From: Polyangiaceae bacterium
GTDB taxonomy: Bacteria > Myxococcota_A > Polyangia > Polyangiales > Polyangiaceae
Reading direction: 5' to 3'
DNA length: 64,000 nucleotides
Assembly: GCA_025936115.1 (NCBI GenBank)
Contig: JAICTZ010000009.1
Coordinates: 164,094 to 228,093, forward strand
Positions 42,827-51,570 of the stretch are shown here, one piece after another. Below the pieces are notes generated by a model. That model saw nothing but the letters and a program-made list of their open reading frames with translations. It was not told the origin of the DNA and made no database searches. The position numbers and the translations under genes were made by a program. Numbering within the stretch: the first letter of the stretch is position 1; each line of letters begins with the position of its first letter.

Positions 42827-42860
42827 GGAGAATTTCCCGAGTCGCTAGGGAAATTTTCCC
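42827..42860. promoter_or_regulatory. tandem dyads, likely enhancer sites of the NtrC-type regulator
   Basis: GGAGAATTTCCC (42827-42838) and GGGAAATTTTCCC (42848-42860) are two related palindromes whose centres are 21 bases apart, two helix turns. The second is perfectly symmetric around T; the first has two mismatches. They lie about 55-90 bases upstream of the sigma54 promoter, typical of upstream activating sites. Binding by the 39777-41165 protein is inferred. Confidence 0.6.
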
Positions 42861-42914
42861 GAACCCACCGCTCCGCGGCGACAGGATCATCGCGAAATCT
42901 CGGCAACAACGCGC

Positions 42915-42930
42915 TGGCGCGGCAGTTGCA
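42915..42930 (+). promoter_or_regulatory. sigma54 (-24/-12) promoter of the RND operon
   Basis: TGGCGCG-GCAG-TTGCA matches TGGCACG-N4-TTGCA at 11 of 12 fixed positions, with the GG and GC doublets correctly spaced. Transcription would start near 42941, only about 4 bases before ATG 42945. Confidence 0.7.
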
Positions 42931-42944
42931 GACGCCGCGCCGCG

Positions 42945-44375
42945 ATGCTTCGTCTCGTTGGGTCCCTACTGGCACTGCTGCTGCTGTCGATCACGTGTCG
43001 AAGCGTCGCGGCTCCGCTTGCTGCTGCCGTGCCTACGCCGGCGCCGCTCCCGTTGCCCAATGCCGTTCCGCCCGCTCACAGCATGACGCTGGGCCAGGCG
43101 ATTGCTCACGCGAAGGCCAATCACCCCATGATTTTGGCGTCGCTCGCGCGCGTTTCCGCGCGGCAAGCGGATGCTGAAATTCCGCGCGCACAGTGGTACC
43201 CAGTCGCCGGTGCCAGCGTTCAAATCTTCGCGGCGACCGCCAACAACACGACGGCGACATACGCTGGGCCGCGTCAGTTCGACGTCCCTCGCATCGGCGG
43301 GACGCGCGTGGTGTCCAACGGAAGCTGGCTGCCCTACCCCTCGACGCTGGTCGGAATAGGCGCGCGCCAGGAGGTGTTCGACTTCGGACGCATCGCGGCC
43401 CAAACGGCCGCTTTCGACACCGTCGTGGACGTCGAGAGGCAGCGCGCACGCGCTGACGAGCTCGATGTCACGTTCGACGTCGAGGAAGCCTACTTCGCCG
43501 TGTTCTCGGCGAAGGCGATCGCGAAAGCATCCGAAGAAGCGTATCAGCGCGCGAAGGCGCACCGCGACTTGGCACAAGCCGGCGTCCGCTCGGGGTTGCG
43601 CTCTCCGATCGAGCTCACACGCGCCGAAGCGGATCTGACGCGCTTCGACATTGGGCGCATCAAAGCGACCGGTGGAGTAGAGAGTGCCCAAGCGTTGCTG
43701 GCCGCCTCGGTCGGAGTTCCGGACGCGAGTCTGGACATTGCGGACGCCCCGCCGACGCCAAGCGAGCTCCCTTCCCTCGCCGCTGCGATCCGTCAGGGCG
43801 AAAGCCGAGATCCGGCCATCCTGCAGGCGCTTGCCGAGCTGCATGCTTCCGAAGCCGAAACCCGAGCGCTCGGTGCCGAGCTTCGTCCGGATCTTGCGGC
43901 TACCGCCACGCTGTCGGGTCGGGCCGGGGGCGCGACGCCGTCCGGAAACGGCAGCTTGCCCCCGGGTTCCGGCTGGCTCCCCGACGTTCCGAACTGGGAT
44001 GTCGGGCTCGTCCTGAACGTGCCGCTGTTCGAAGGTGTCGTCGTGGCGAGGAGAGACGCCGCGAAGGCGCGCGAGCGGGTTCGCGCCCAACAGCTCGCGC
44101 TCGCAACGCAGCGCGACATCGCGGCGATTCGCGCCGCGTACGTGGCGACCGACGTGGCGCGCACGGCGCTCCCTGGGCTTGCTCGCGCGGTCGAGGCCAG
44201 TCGAGCCAACTACGCGCAGGCGGAAGCGCGCTTCAATGCCGGCCTCGGCACGAGTATCGAGCTCGCCGACGCAGAAGCCATTCGCACGAACGCAGAGATT
44301 CAGCTGGCGCTCGGCCAGTTCGAGCTGGCCCGAGCGCGCGCAGCGTTCGGGCGAACCATCGCGGAAGGAAACTAG
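42945..44375 (+). CDS. TolC-family outer membrane efflux protein
   Basis: This has 476 residues. After a signal peptide (LRLVGSLLALLLLSITCRSVA) two repeats of the OEP family follow, with long helices (for example AYFAVFSAKAIAKASEEAYQRAK and ARTALPGLARAVEASRANYAQ, given here in part) that build the periplasmic tunnel. It would form the exit duct of the RND pump encoded downstream. It is the first gene of a four-gene operon (1-base gap to the MFP gene). The ATG at 42945 has little room for a leader after the sigma54 start site, so the transcript may be nearly leaderless. Confidence 0.92.
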   Translation: MLRLVGSLLALLLLSITCRSVAAPLAAAVPTPAPLPLPNAVPPAHSMTLGQAIAHAKANHPMILASLARVSARQADAEIPRAQWYPVAGASVQIFAATANNTTATYAGPRQFDVPRIGGTRVVSNGSWLPYPSTLVGIGARQEVFDFGRIAAQTAAFDTVVDVERQRARADELDVTFDVEEAYFAVFSAKAIAKASEEAYQRAKAHRDLAQAGVRSGLRSPIELTRAEADLTRFDIGRIKATGGVESAQALLAASVGVPDASLDIADAPPTPSELPSLAAAIRQGESRDPAILQALAELHASEAETRALGAELRPDLAATATLSGRAGGATPSGNGSLPPGSGWLPDVPNWDVGLVLNVPLFEGVVVARRDAAKARERVRAQQLALATQRDIAAIRAAYVATDVARTALPGLARAVEASRANYAQAEARFNAGLGTSIELADAEAIRTNAEIQLALGQFELARARAAFGRTIAEGN

Positions 44376-44376
44376 A

Positions 44377-45597
44377 GTGAACACCGAAGACCCGCAGGAC
44401 GCCTCCCTGGCTCCCGTTCAGAAGACAGAAGAGGCGCCGGTCAACGCCGTGCAAAAACCGCGCAGGGTCGTGCCATTCGCCATCGTCGGGGCAACGCTGG
44501 CTTTACTCGTCACGGGTGCGCTCATGGTGGTGCACGCGGAGGCGCAGACCAACAAAATCGCGTTGAGTCAGTCGGCGAAACCGGTCGCGGTCGTCGATGC
44601 AGTCCCCACGACCTTCCGCTCGTCTCGCACCTACATCGGAACGTTGGCCCCGTGGATCGAAGCCCGCGTCGGGCCGCAGTTGGTCGCCGCCTACGTCGAC
44701 ACCGTGCTCGTCCGACCGGGTGCGATCGTGAAGAAGGGTGACGTGCTCGCCACGCTGGACTGTCGCAACGCGGGGGCGACCAGCCAAGCCGTGGCCATGC
44801 AGGCGCGCGCGCTCGAGGCTCAACAAGAAGCGGCGGCGCACGAGGCGTCCCGCATCCAAGGCCTGCTCGACGGCGGCTTCGTGTCTCCGAACGAGGTGGA
44901 GCAGAAGACGGCGCAAAGCTCCGCACAGCAGGCCCAGCTCTTGGCCACCAGAGCCAAGCTCTTGGGCGCGTCTCTCGAGGTCGCAGATTGCGTGCTGCGA
45001 GCGCCGTTCGACGCCGAGGTTGCGTCGCGCACGATTGACCCGGGTGCTTTCGTGCGACCGGGCATATCGATCGTGTCGCTCGTCGATCGCTCGACGGTGC
45101 GCATCCTGGCCGATGCCCCCGAAGTCGATTTCAATATCGTCGCGCCGGGCACGAAAGCCAACGTCCACATGCTGGCGACCGATCGCGACCTGGTGGCGAC
45201 GATCTCGCGCCGAGCGCCCGCCGCCGACTTCGCGACACGAACGGTTCACTTCGAGCTGGACGTGGCCGACCCGGAGCGCGAGCTGCCCGTCGGAACGACC
45301 GCCGAGCTTCGCATCGAGGTGGGACAGCCGAGCCCCGCCGTGAAGATCCCCTTGTACGCCGCGACGGTGCGAGGCGACAAGGCGAGCGTCTTCGTCGTCG
45401 ACGGCGGCGTGGCGAACAAACGCACTTACCACGTCAAGGGCGAGCTCGGCGGGGACCTCTTTCTCGACCCCGAGCTCGAGCCGGGCAGCAAGGTCGTGAG
45501 CGAGGGGCGAGCGTTACTCAGCGACAAAGATCGCGTGATCGCGAGTCCCGATCCCGCGACCGCCGTCCTCGCGGGCAATCAAGGCAAGCCGCAATGA
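44377..45597 (+). CDS. RND efflux periplasmic adaptor (membrane fusion protein)
   Basis: This 406-residue protein starts at GTG 44377. It has an N-terminal membrane anchor (about 28-50), a biotinyl-lipoyl half (VAAYVDTVLVRPGAIVKKGD), a helical hairpin (about 130-200), and the second half (DCVLRAPFDAEVASRTIDPG), then beta-barrel and MP domains. The adaptor bridges the RND pump to the TolC duct. It overlaps the RND gene by four bases (ATGA). Substrate specificity cannot be read from it. Confidence 0.94.
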   Translation: MNTEDPQDASLAPVQKTEEAPVNAVQKPRRVVPFAIVGATLALLVTGALMVVHAEAQTNKIALSQSAKPVAVVDAVPTTFRSSRTYIGTLAPWIEARVGPQLVAAYVDTVLVRPGAIVKKGDVLATLDCRNAGATSQAVAMQARALEAQQEAAAHEASRIQGLLDGGFVSPNEVEQKTAQSSAQQAQLLATRAKLLGASLEVADCVLRAPFDAEVASRTIDPGAFVRPGISIVSLVDRSTVRILADAPEVDFNIVAPGTKANVHMLATDRDLVATISRRAPAADFATRTVHFELDVADPERELPVGTTAELRIEVGQPSPAVKIPLYAATVRGDKASVFVVDGGVANKRTYHVKGELGGDLFLDPELEPGSKVVSEGRALLSDKDRVIASPDPATAVLAGNQGKPQ

Positions 45598-48500
45598 CGG
45601 GACTCTCGCTCAAGAACCCGATCGCGATTCTGATGCTCGGCATCGCGCTGGTGGTGTTCGCCTGCGTCGTTACACCGCGCATGGCGATCGATACGTTCCC
45701 CGAGCTCACGCCGCCCGTGTTGGTCGTGGGCACGTTGGCTCCCGGGCTCGGCCCGAGAGACGTCGAGAAGACGCTCACCTGGCGGATCGAAAAGTACGTG
45801 AGCGCGACGCCGGGCGTCGATCACGTCGAGAGCATTTCGCGCAACAACCTGAGCATCGTCTGGGTATGGATGAAATGGGGCACGGACCTCAACGCCGCTC
45901 AAACGCTCGTCCAGCAACAAACCGCGTTCGCCATGTCCGCGGTTCCCAAATCGCTCGGCGTACTGCCGCCCTTCGTTTTGCAATACGATCCGTCCAACGC
46001 GCCCGTGGTGCAGGTCGCCGTCTACGGCGGCGGTCTGACGGGCCCGCAGCTCTATGACTACGCGCTCAACAACGTCGAGCCCTTACTCGAGGGTATTCCG
46101 GGCGTCGCGAGCGCGTCCGTCAACGGCGGCCGGCAGCGACAGATCAACGTGGTCGTCAACCCGGCGGCTGCGCAAGCGCGTGGCGTCACCTCGAGCGACG
46201 TAGCGACCGCCGTCTCTCAGTCCAACGCCCTGTTGCCCTCCGGCGTGTTCCTCTCGCCCAAATTCAGCGCGAACGTGTACACGAACGCCGTCCCAGAACG
46301 GACCAAGACCATCGGCGATGCGCTCGTCAAGCTGGTGGACGGAAAGCCGATTCTGATCCGAGACGTGGCGAAAGTGGAGGACGGCGGCAGCCCGGAAACG
46401 CAAGCGGTCTGGATGAACGGCCAGGACGGCGTTTACCTGAACGTACTGCGCGTACCGGGAGGCAACACCATCGCGATCGTGGAGGCGGTCAAGGACGCCG
46501 TGTCGAAGCTCAAGTACTTGCCGCCGGGCCTGCAAGTGAAGCCCATCTTCGATCAGTCCACGTTCGTCAAGACGACCTATCGGGGGCTGCGCAAGGAGAT
46601 CGTGCAAGCGCTGGTGCTGATAGGTCTCATCATCCTGTTCTTCTTGCAGAGCGCGCGCGCCGTGTTGATATCCGCGATCGCGATTCCGATCTCGTTCGGC
46701 ATCATCTTGATCGTGCTGTACGCGACCGGTCAGACTCTGAACGCCTTCACGCTCGGAGGGCTGACGCTCGCGATGGGGCCGCTCGTCGACATCTCTGTCG
46801 TCGTCCTCGAGTCGGTTCATCGCCACCGTTTGCTCGGTAAATCCCCGTGGCGCGCGGCGCTCGAGGGCACGCAGGCCGTGGCGCTGCCCACACTCGCCGC
46901 GACCCTCACTACTACTTCGGTGCTGATGCCCGTGCTGCTCTTTGCGGGGCTTGCGAAGAAGCTGTTCGCGCCCCTCGCGCTCACGGTCGCGGTCGGCATG
47001 TTCGCCGGTTATCTGGTGAGCATGACGATCACCCCCGTGGCGTGCCGCTACTTGCTGGGACAGCACGAGCAGCCGGGCCGCTTGGCGAAGGCCTGTGAAG
47101 CGATCGTTCAACGTATCGCCGGCGGCTATGCAGGCGCGCTGCGCGCGGTCATCCCGTACCGCGGCTTCGTCGTCGCAGCCGCCCTGGCGCTCGTCGCAGG
47201 CAGCGTGTTCGCAGCGTATCGGCTCCCGAGCACGTTCTTCCCGGAGATCGACGAGGCGATGGAGCGGGTCTACGTGCGCGTATCGCCCGGCATGTCGCTA
47301 CGAGACGCGGCGCACATGATGCAAAACATGGGCGAGACGCTGGCGAAGGAGTTGCCGAAGGGCGCGGCCAAGCTCGTCCTGGCCAACGTCGGCTCGCCCA
47401 GCAACGCCCGTAGCGCCATGACCAGCCCCAACAGCGGGCCGCACATGGGGTTCATTCGTGTGGCTCTGTCCGACCCGGAGGAGCGCTCGCTGTCGCAGCG
47501 TCAGATCGCCGACAAAATGCGCGCAATCCTGCGGCGCCACTACCCGGGCGTCGAGTTTCTGCAGTGGCCGGGCGGTCTCGTCGCGAGCGTCTTTTCCAAC
47601 GGCTATATCGCGCCGCTGGTGGTGGAAGTCCGCAACGACAACTTGGCCGAGCTCGACGCCCAAGCCCGTGCCGTTGCGGAAGTTGCGCGCAGCGTGCCGG
47701 GCATTCGGGACGTGCGGGTGTCACTCGAGACCAACTATCCCGAGGTACGCGTCAAGACGGATCGTGGGAAGGCGGGGCTGGTCGGTCTCTCGCTGCGCAG
47801 CGCGGCGCAAACCACGCTCGAGGCGACACTCGGAAACATCAACACGCCGAGCGTTTGGATCGACCCGAACAACGGTCAATCGTACTACGTGGTGACCTAC
47901 TACGACGGCAAGGCGGTACCCGATCCGAACGCGCTCGCGCAAATTCCGGCGCGCATCGAGAACGGCAAGGCGGTCACGCTGGGCGGCTACGGCACCGTGC
48001 GGCGCTCGGTCGGCCCGATCGCCATCGAGCGCAACCAGCTGCAGCGTGCGGCTCACGTGCTCATGCAAACCGAGGGACGAGACATCGGGACGGCGGCCGC
48101 GGAGCTCGAACAGAAGCTCAGGGCAAACCCGAGTACGAGCGGCATCGATTTCTCCTATGTCGGGCAGGTCGAGCTCATGCGCGACACGTTCTCGGGCCTC
48201 GGCGTCGGCATCCTGCTCGCGGTGATGGTCGTGTTCATGATCATGGCCTCGCAGTTCAAGTCGTTGCGGCTGCCATTCGTGATGTTGTTCACGATCCCCG
48301 TCTCGCTGGTCGGCATCGTGATGGCGCTGCTCGCGGCTGGGCAAGGCTTCTCGATCACGGCCTTAATGGGTGTCTTGATGGTCGTCGGCATCGCCGTCTC
48401 GAACGGGATCTTGTTGGTGGACGACGCGAGTCGTCGTTTGGCGGGAGGGACGGACAAGCTGGAGTCGGTCGTGCAAGCGGCCCGCACGCGCTTCGTGCCG

Positions 48501-48734
48501 ATCGTCATGACGAGCCTCGCGACGGTGATTGGGCTCGTGCCGACCGCGCTCGCTCTCGAGAAGGGAACCGAAGCGAATCAACCGCTCGCGCTAGCGGTCG
48601 TCGGCGGGCTCACCTCCTCCACGATCCTGTCGCTGTTCCTCGTGCCCGTGATGTTCCTGTTCTTGGCCAAGCGCGAACAACCACGGACAGAAGAGGAAGC
48701 TACGCCGGCCAGCCACGCCGAGGTGCCGGCATGA
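45594..48734 (+). CDS. RND-family inner membrane efflux pump
   Basis: This 1046-residue protein has the RND layout: two halves, each with a periplasmic loop and six transmembrane helices. Start LKNPIAILMLGIALVVFA; TM4 LAMGPLVDISVVVLESVHRH; TM10 region MVVGIAVSNGILLVDDA. TM4 keeps one Asp and the usual second Asp is Ile; the TM10 lysine of AcrB is Ser. Thus the proton-relay set differs from AcrB and looks closer to heavy-metal or other RND types. It is translationally coupled with the adaptor gene and the UspA gene. Substrate unknown. Confidence 0.95.
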   Translation: MTGLSLKNPIAILMLGIALVVFACVVTPRMAIDTFPELTPPVLVVGTLAPGLGPRDVEKTLTWRIEKYVSATPGVDHVESISRNNLSIVWVWMKWGTDLNAAQTLVQQQTAFAMSAVPKSLGVLPPFVLQYDPSNAPVVQVAVYGGGLTGPQLYDYALNNVEPLLEGIPGVASASVNGGRQRQINVVVNPAAAQARGVTSSDVATAVSQSNALLPSGVFLSPKFSANVYTNAVPERTKTIGDALVKLVDGKPILIRDVAKVEDGGSPETQAVWMNGQDGVYLNVLRVPGGNTIAIVEAVKDAVSKLKYLPPGLQVKPIFDQSTFVKTTYRGLRKEIVQALVLIGLIILFFLQSARAVLISAIAIPISFGIILIVLYATGQTLNAFTLGGLTLAMGPLVDISVVVLESVHRHRLLGKSPWRAALEGTQAVALPTLAATLTTTSVLMPVLLFAGLAKKLFAPLALTVAVGMFAGYLVSMTITPVACRYLLGQHEQPGRLAKACEAIVQRIAGGYAGALRAVIPYRGFVVAAALALVAGSVFAAYRLPSTFFPEIDEAMERVYVRVSPGMSLRDAAHMMQNMGETLAKELPKGAAKLVLANVGSPSNARSAMTSPNSGPHMGFIRVALSDPEERSLSQRQIADKMRAILRRHYPGVEFLQWPGGLVASVFSNGYIAPLVVEVRNDNLAELDAQARAVAEVARSVPGIRDVRVSLETNYPEVRVKTDRGKAGLVGLSLRSAAQTTLEATLGNINTPSVWIDPNNGQSYYVVTYYDGKAVPDPNALAQIPARIENGKAVTLGGYGTVRRSVGPIAIERNQLQRAAHVLMQTEGRDIGTAAAELEQKLRANPSTSGIDFSYVGQVELMRDTFSGLGVGILLAVMVVFMIMASQFKSLRLPFVMLFTIPVSLVGIVMALLAAGQGFSITALMGVLMVVGIAVSNGILLVDDASRRLAGGTDKLESVVQAARTRFVPIVMTSLATVIGLVPTALALEKGTEANQPLALAVVGGLTSSTILSLFLVPVMFLFLAKREQPRTEEEATPASHAEVPA

Positions 48735-49177
48735 TGCGTCGTGTACTGGTCGCGCTCGACGAGTCGTCACGGGCGCAAGGAGTCTTTCAACGCGCGCTCG
48801 AGATCGGTCGCGGATCTGGCGCCGAGCTCTTGTTATTGAGAGCGGTGGACGTGATCCAGGACTTCCCGGCGGCAGGCGCTGGAGGAACGCCCGATCCTCT
48901 GGGCGCGGAATTGGTACGAGCCGCGCACGAAGAGCTGATGAAGTACGCACTCACGGATGCGCGCCACCCGAGCCGCGTCCTCGTGCAGGTCGATGCTTCG
49001 CCCGAGCACGCCATTTTGACTGCCTCCGAAGCCCACGACGTGGATCTGATCGTGATCGGCAATCACGGTTACCACGGCTTGGATCGGATCCTCGGCACGA
49101 CGGCCGGTCGCATCGTCCAGCGGGCGACGCGCGACGTTCTCATCGTCTATCGTGGAAGCGGCGCGCGTCCAGCCTGA
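48731..49177 (+). CDS. universal stress protein (UspA family)
   Basis: This has 148 residues from ATG 48731, overlapping the RND stop by four bases. It shows the Usp fold: RRVLVALDESSRAQGVF at the start, DVDLIVIGNHGYHGLDRIL and GTTAGRIVQRATRDVLIV near the end; the ATP-binding motif G-2x-G-9x-G(S/T) is only partly kept (GNHGYHGLDRILGTTAGR). Co-operonic with the pump, it may tie pump expression to stress. Confidence 0.92.
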   Translation: MMRRVLVALDESSRAQGVFQRALEIGRGSGAELLLLRAVDVIQDFPAAGAGGTPDPLGAELVRAAHEELMKYALTDARHPSRVLVQVDASPEHAILTASEAHDVDLIVIGNHGYHGLDRILGTTAGRIVQRATRDVLIVYRGSGARPA

Positions 49178-49248
49178 CGGCGAAGGTCGTCCGACACCGT
49201 CTGGCGCATCGCGCTCTGAGCTCGCTCTTCAGCGCCCTAGCCCACTCG

Positions 49249-49470
49249 TCAAAGCGCGCGCCGCACGACGGCTTCGAAGTGGCCGTCCTTCGACTGCGCT
49301 TGCACCAAGGCGTGTCCGGTCTTCTTGCACCAAGCTTCGATGTCGGGCAAAAACGCGCGGTCGTCGGCGAGCACGACAATGCTTTCGCCGACAGCGACTT
49401 GGCGCACCGCGCGCGCGGTGAGCACGATGGGCAATGGGCAAGATTTTCCGCGAGCGTCGACGTTGGTCAT
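49249..49470 (-). CDS. TusA-like sulfur-carrier protein
   Basis: This has 73 residues from ATG 49470. The CPxP motif is KSCPLPIVLTARAVRQ, with Cys13ish as the persulfide-carrying residue, and the fold is TusA/SirA-like (beta-alpha-beta). TusA-type proteins pass sulfur from cysteine desulfurase or rhodanese to tRNA modification or sulfur oxidation. The gene follows the DsrE2 gene by five bases in the same operon. Confidence 0.9.
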   Translation of the reverse strand: MTNVDARGKSCPLPIVLTARAVRQVAVGESIVVLADDRAFLPDIEAWCKKTGHALVQAQSKDGHFEAVVRRAL

Positions 49471-49475
49471 GCGGT

Positions 49476-50084
49476 TCACACGAACAGAGTGAGCTTGCCG
49501 GGCGCGGCGGTTTCCAGAAATTTCGCGACGCCGCAGTACGAGAGGCCCGGATATTCGATCATCTCGGCTTCCTTCATGCCGAGCAGATCCATGCTCATCG
49601 TGCACACGTAGATGCTCACGCCGAGCTCGGCCGAAAGCGTCATCATTTCCTCGACCGAGGCGACGCCCTTCTGCTTCATGACGTGGCGAATCATGAGCGG
49701 TCCACCACCCGCCATGTTCATGTGCGACAGCGGCAAGCGACGCGCGCCTTTGGGCAACATCCAACCGAACGCGCGCTCGAGCAGCGTCTTTTTCAGCTGC
49801 CGCGCGTCCTGTCGCAGGCCCGCGGTGGCCCAAAACGTGAAGAACATGGAGACCTGCATGCCCATGGCGGCAGCGCCCGTCGCGAGTACGAAGGCGGCAA
49901 TCAGCCGATCGAGCGTGCCGCTGAAAACGATGAGCGAGAGCTTGTCTTCTTGGCCCTGCGCCGCCTTCGGCGCGTTAGCGCTCGCCGCCTGCAGCTCGGT
50001 AACGCGCGCACGTAAGTTGGCGAGCTCGGCGTCGAACGCCCGCAGGCGTGCGTCGAGCGCGTCCGTACCGTGATCACCGTCCAT
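49476..50084 (-). CDS. DsrE2-like (DsrE/F/H family) membrane-associated sulfur-relay protein
   Basis: This has 202 residues. A coiled N-terminal about 50 residues is followed by a DsrE fold (LIVFSGTLDRLIAAFVLATGAAAMGMQVSMFFTFW is one core segment, given in part). The C-terminal segment VSIYVCTMSMDLLGM holds the candidate active Cys. DsrE2 proteins relay sulfur with TusA and rhodanese in sulfur oxidation and are often membrane-bound. It sits in a three-gene leftward operon with TusA and a 107-residue protein. Confidence 0.88.
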   Translation of the reverse strand: MDGDHGTDALDARLRAFDAELANLRARVTELQAASANAPKAAQGQEDKLSLIVFSGTLDRLIAAFVLATGAAAMGMQVSMFFTFWATAGLRQDARQLKKTLLERAFGWMLPKGARRLPLSHMNMAGGGPLMIRHVMKQKGVASVEEMMTLSAELGVSIYVCTMSMDLLGMKEAEMIEYPGLSYCGVAKFLETAAPGKLTLFV

Positions 50085-50397
50085 CGAGTTCCTCGAGGAC
50101 GGCCGCGAGCTCCACCATGAGATCCGGTAGGCGGCGCTCGTCGACGAACAGCCGCAGACCGATCATGCAATCCTCCGTGATCGCGTGGAGGTCGGGTGCA
50201 TTGGGGTGCGCGTGCATGGCACGCTCGAGGACCGAATCCACGAGGATGCCGCTGATGTAGCGCTGCATCACGCTGCGCAGGCGGCCGATACCGAGCGAAT
50301 GGGTACCGCTAGCGGGAGTAGCGGCGCGGCGCGTTCGATCGGGCAAAGCCATGGTGCCAAGGGCGCGGCCGAGGGGCGGAGTCGGCACGTGCATCAC
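50074..50397 (-). CDS. small hypothetical protein, first gene of the sulfur-relay operon
   Basis: This has 107 residues, overlapping the DsrE2 gene by 11 bases. A basic, disordered N-terminal 35 residues is followed by helices (RSVMQRYISGILVDSVLERAM, LVDERRLPDLMVELAAVLEEL). I recognise no family, but tight coupling to DsrE2 and TusA suggests a partner role. Internal Met codons offer shorter starts. Confidence 0.7.
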   Translation of the reverse strand: MMHVPTPPLGRALGTMALPDRTRRAATPASGTHSLGIGRLRSVMQRYISGILVDSVLERAMHAHPNAPDLHAITEDCMIGLRLFVDERRLPDLMVELAAVLEELDGR

Positions 50398-50636
50398 CTA
50401 ACGGCGCAGCGTGGCGGCACGTAAGGGGACCTTGCGATGACCGCGAAATCCCCCAACTTTTTCGCTGCCCGGAATGACCTCGGGCGAGGAAGACCGCGAC
50501 GGTGCACCCGCCGCCGAAGTTGGTCGTTTCATTTTGTCATCGGACCTCTGAAACTTTCTCGTTAGTGTGATGCCAGAATGAAACTGGCGAGTCGGGCACG
50601 GGGTGGGGGCGAGCCTTTTGCCGAGCACTCTGCTGG

Positions 50637-50912
50637 GTGATGCCCGCCGAGAAAGGCAATACAATAGGTGGCACTGGTACAAGCTCGCCGGACATAGACG
50701 CCTGCCGGTCGATCCTGAATTGGACGGAACGCATGATCCGGATGCGCAAGGAAGTGCCGGAGTTCGGTTGGGGTGAGTTCGAGGTGCTCCTGACCAACGA
50801 TCACAGCGACGCCGACGCGCGCGGCCGTCACCGCATCATCATGGAGCCGTACGGTTATCATTGGTACCGCGTGGGCGGCCTCGGTTACCTCCTCGAGCGC
50901 ACTGAGTTTTGA
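50637..50912 (+). pseudogene. remnant of a GH13 trehalose-synthase-like gene, internally deleted
   Basis: The frame encodes LNWTERMIRMRKEVPEFGWG, then DHSDADARGRHRIIMEPYGY and WYRVGGLGYLLERT. These are the C-terminal motifs of maltose alpha-D-glucosyltransferase (trehalose-synthase-like) proteins. The roughly 40-residue beta segment normally between them is missing, and the whole catalytic barrel is absent upstream. The first about 30 residues have no similarity. It is a deleted, non-functional fragment. Confidence 0.65.
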
Positions 50913-51570
50913 CGCGCAGCGCCGCTTCGTTGCTCGCGGGCCGCAGCGACGAGCGCAGCCTTTCGCTGCGATTCCCGCCTCGGCATGAAATTCTTGGTTT
51001 TGGGATTTTGGTGGGTGCTCGTCGCACACTAATTGGCAAAGATAACGTGCTCAGCGTTCGTCGCGATGAACACGACCGCCGACGAGCCTGAAGCCCATCG
51101 CAATAACCGTCAGGGTGATGAGCGCCGCTGACAGATTTATGACCGACGCTCGCGCGCGCGTACGAAGCTTCATCGCCACTCGCTGCGCGCGCTCTGCAAG
51201 TGCGCCAAAATCCGCAGCATTGCGGACAGTGAACGCCGACGACTCGCAGCGGGTGATTTGTACAAATCAGGGCAAAATGGGACGTGGCGCGAAGGATCGC
51301 AGGCACTTTGGGTGTTGCTCGATCCCAATTTGCGACTACGTTGCGTGGCACCCCAAGCGCCGTTGGTAACGGTCTCGCGCTCGATGATTTCGAGCACGGT
51401 CGGGGTCTGTGAGCGTTCGCCATCATGGCCGACGCGCGCAGCAATCTGTCGTTCTTGCCCCTCTTAAGTCGTTGGCGACTGGGCGCGTAGGGCGACGTTG
51501 ACCAAGTGGTCGGCCGCACAGGATTGGGTGTCCGCAACGGCACTCGTGTGCGCTTTTTCAAGGAGTAGAG
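50913..51570. other. gene-poor stretch with palindromes
   Basis: Here 658 bases hold no convincing gene; a long minus-strand frame (50839-51561) has no motif or ribosome binding site. The composition is more AT-rich than elsewhere. It contains the 16-base palindrome listed below, small dyads (51209-51224; 51500-51511, GACCA-AG-TGGTC, which overlaps a weak TTGACC box) and the lyase ribosome binding site. Confidence 0.5.
51254..51269. promoter_or_regulatory. perfect 16-base AT-rich palindrome
   Basis: TGATTTGTACAAATCA reads the same on both strands. In DNA of this GC content it stands out and looks like an operator for a dimeric regulator of the downstream lyase gene, 300 bases on. It could also be a relic of the deletion that left the GH13 remnant. 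Confidence 0.45.

Noticed and set aside
42966..44384. Long minus-strand frame opposite the TolC gene
   Set aside because: It mirrors a clear OEP-family gene and lacks motifs.
49249..50397. Possible molybdenum or copper operon reading of the TusA cluster
   Set aside because: Only TusA and DsrE folds are evident; no metal-binding genes accompany them.
50839..51561. 240-codon minus-strand frame in the gene-poor stretch
   Set aside because: Composition is low-information, with no domain or ribosome binding site.
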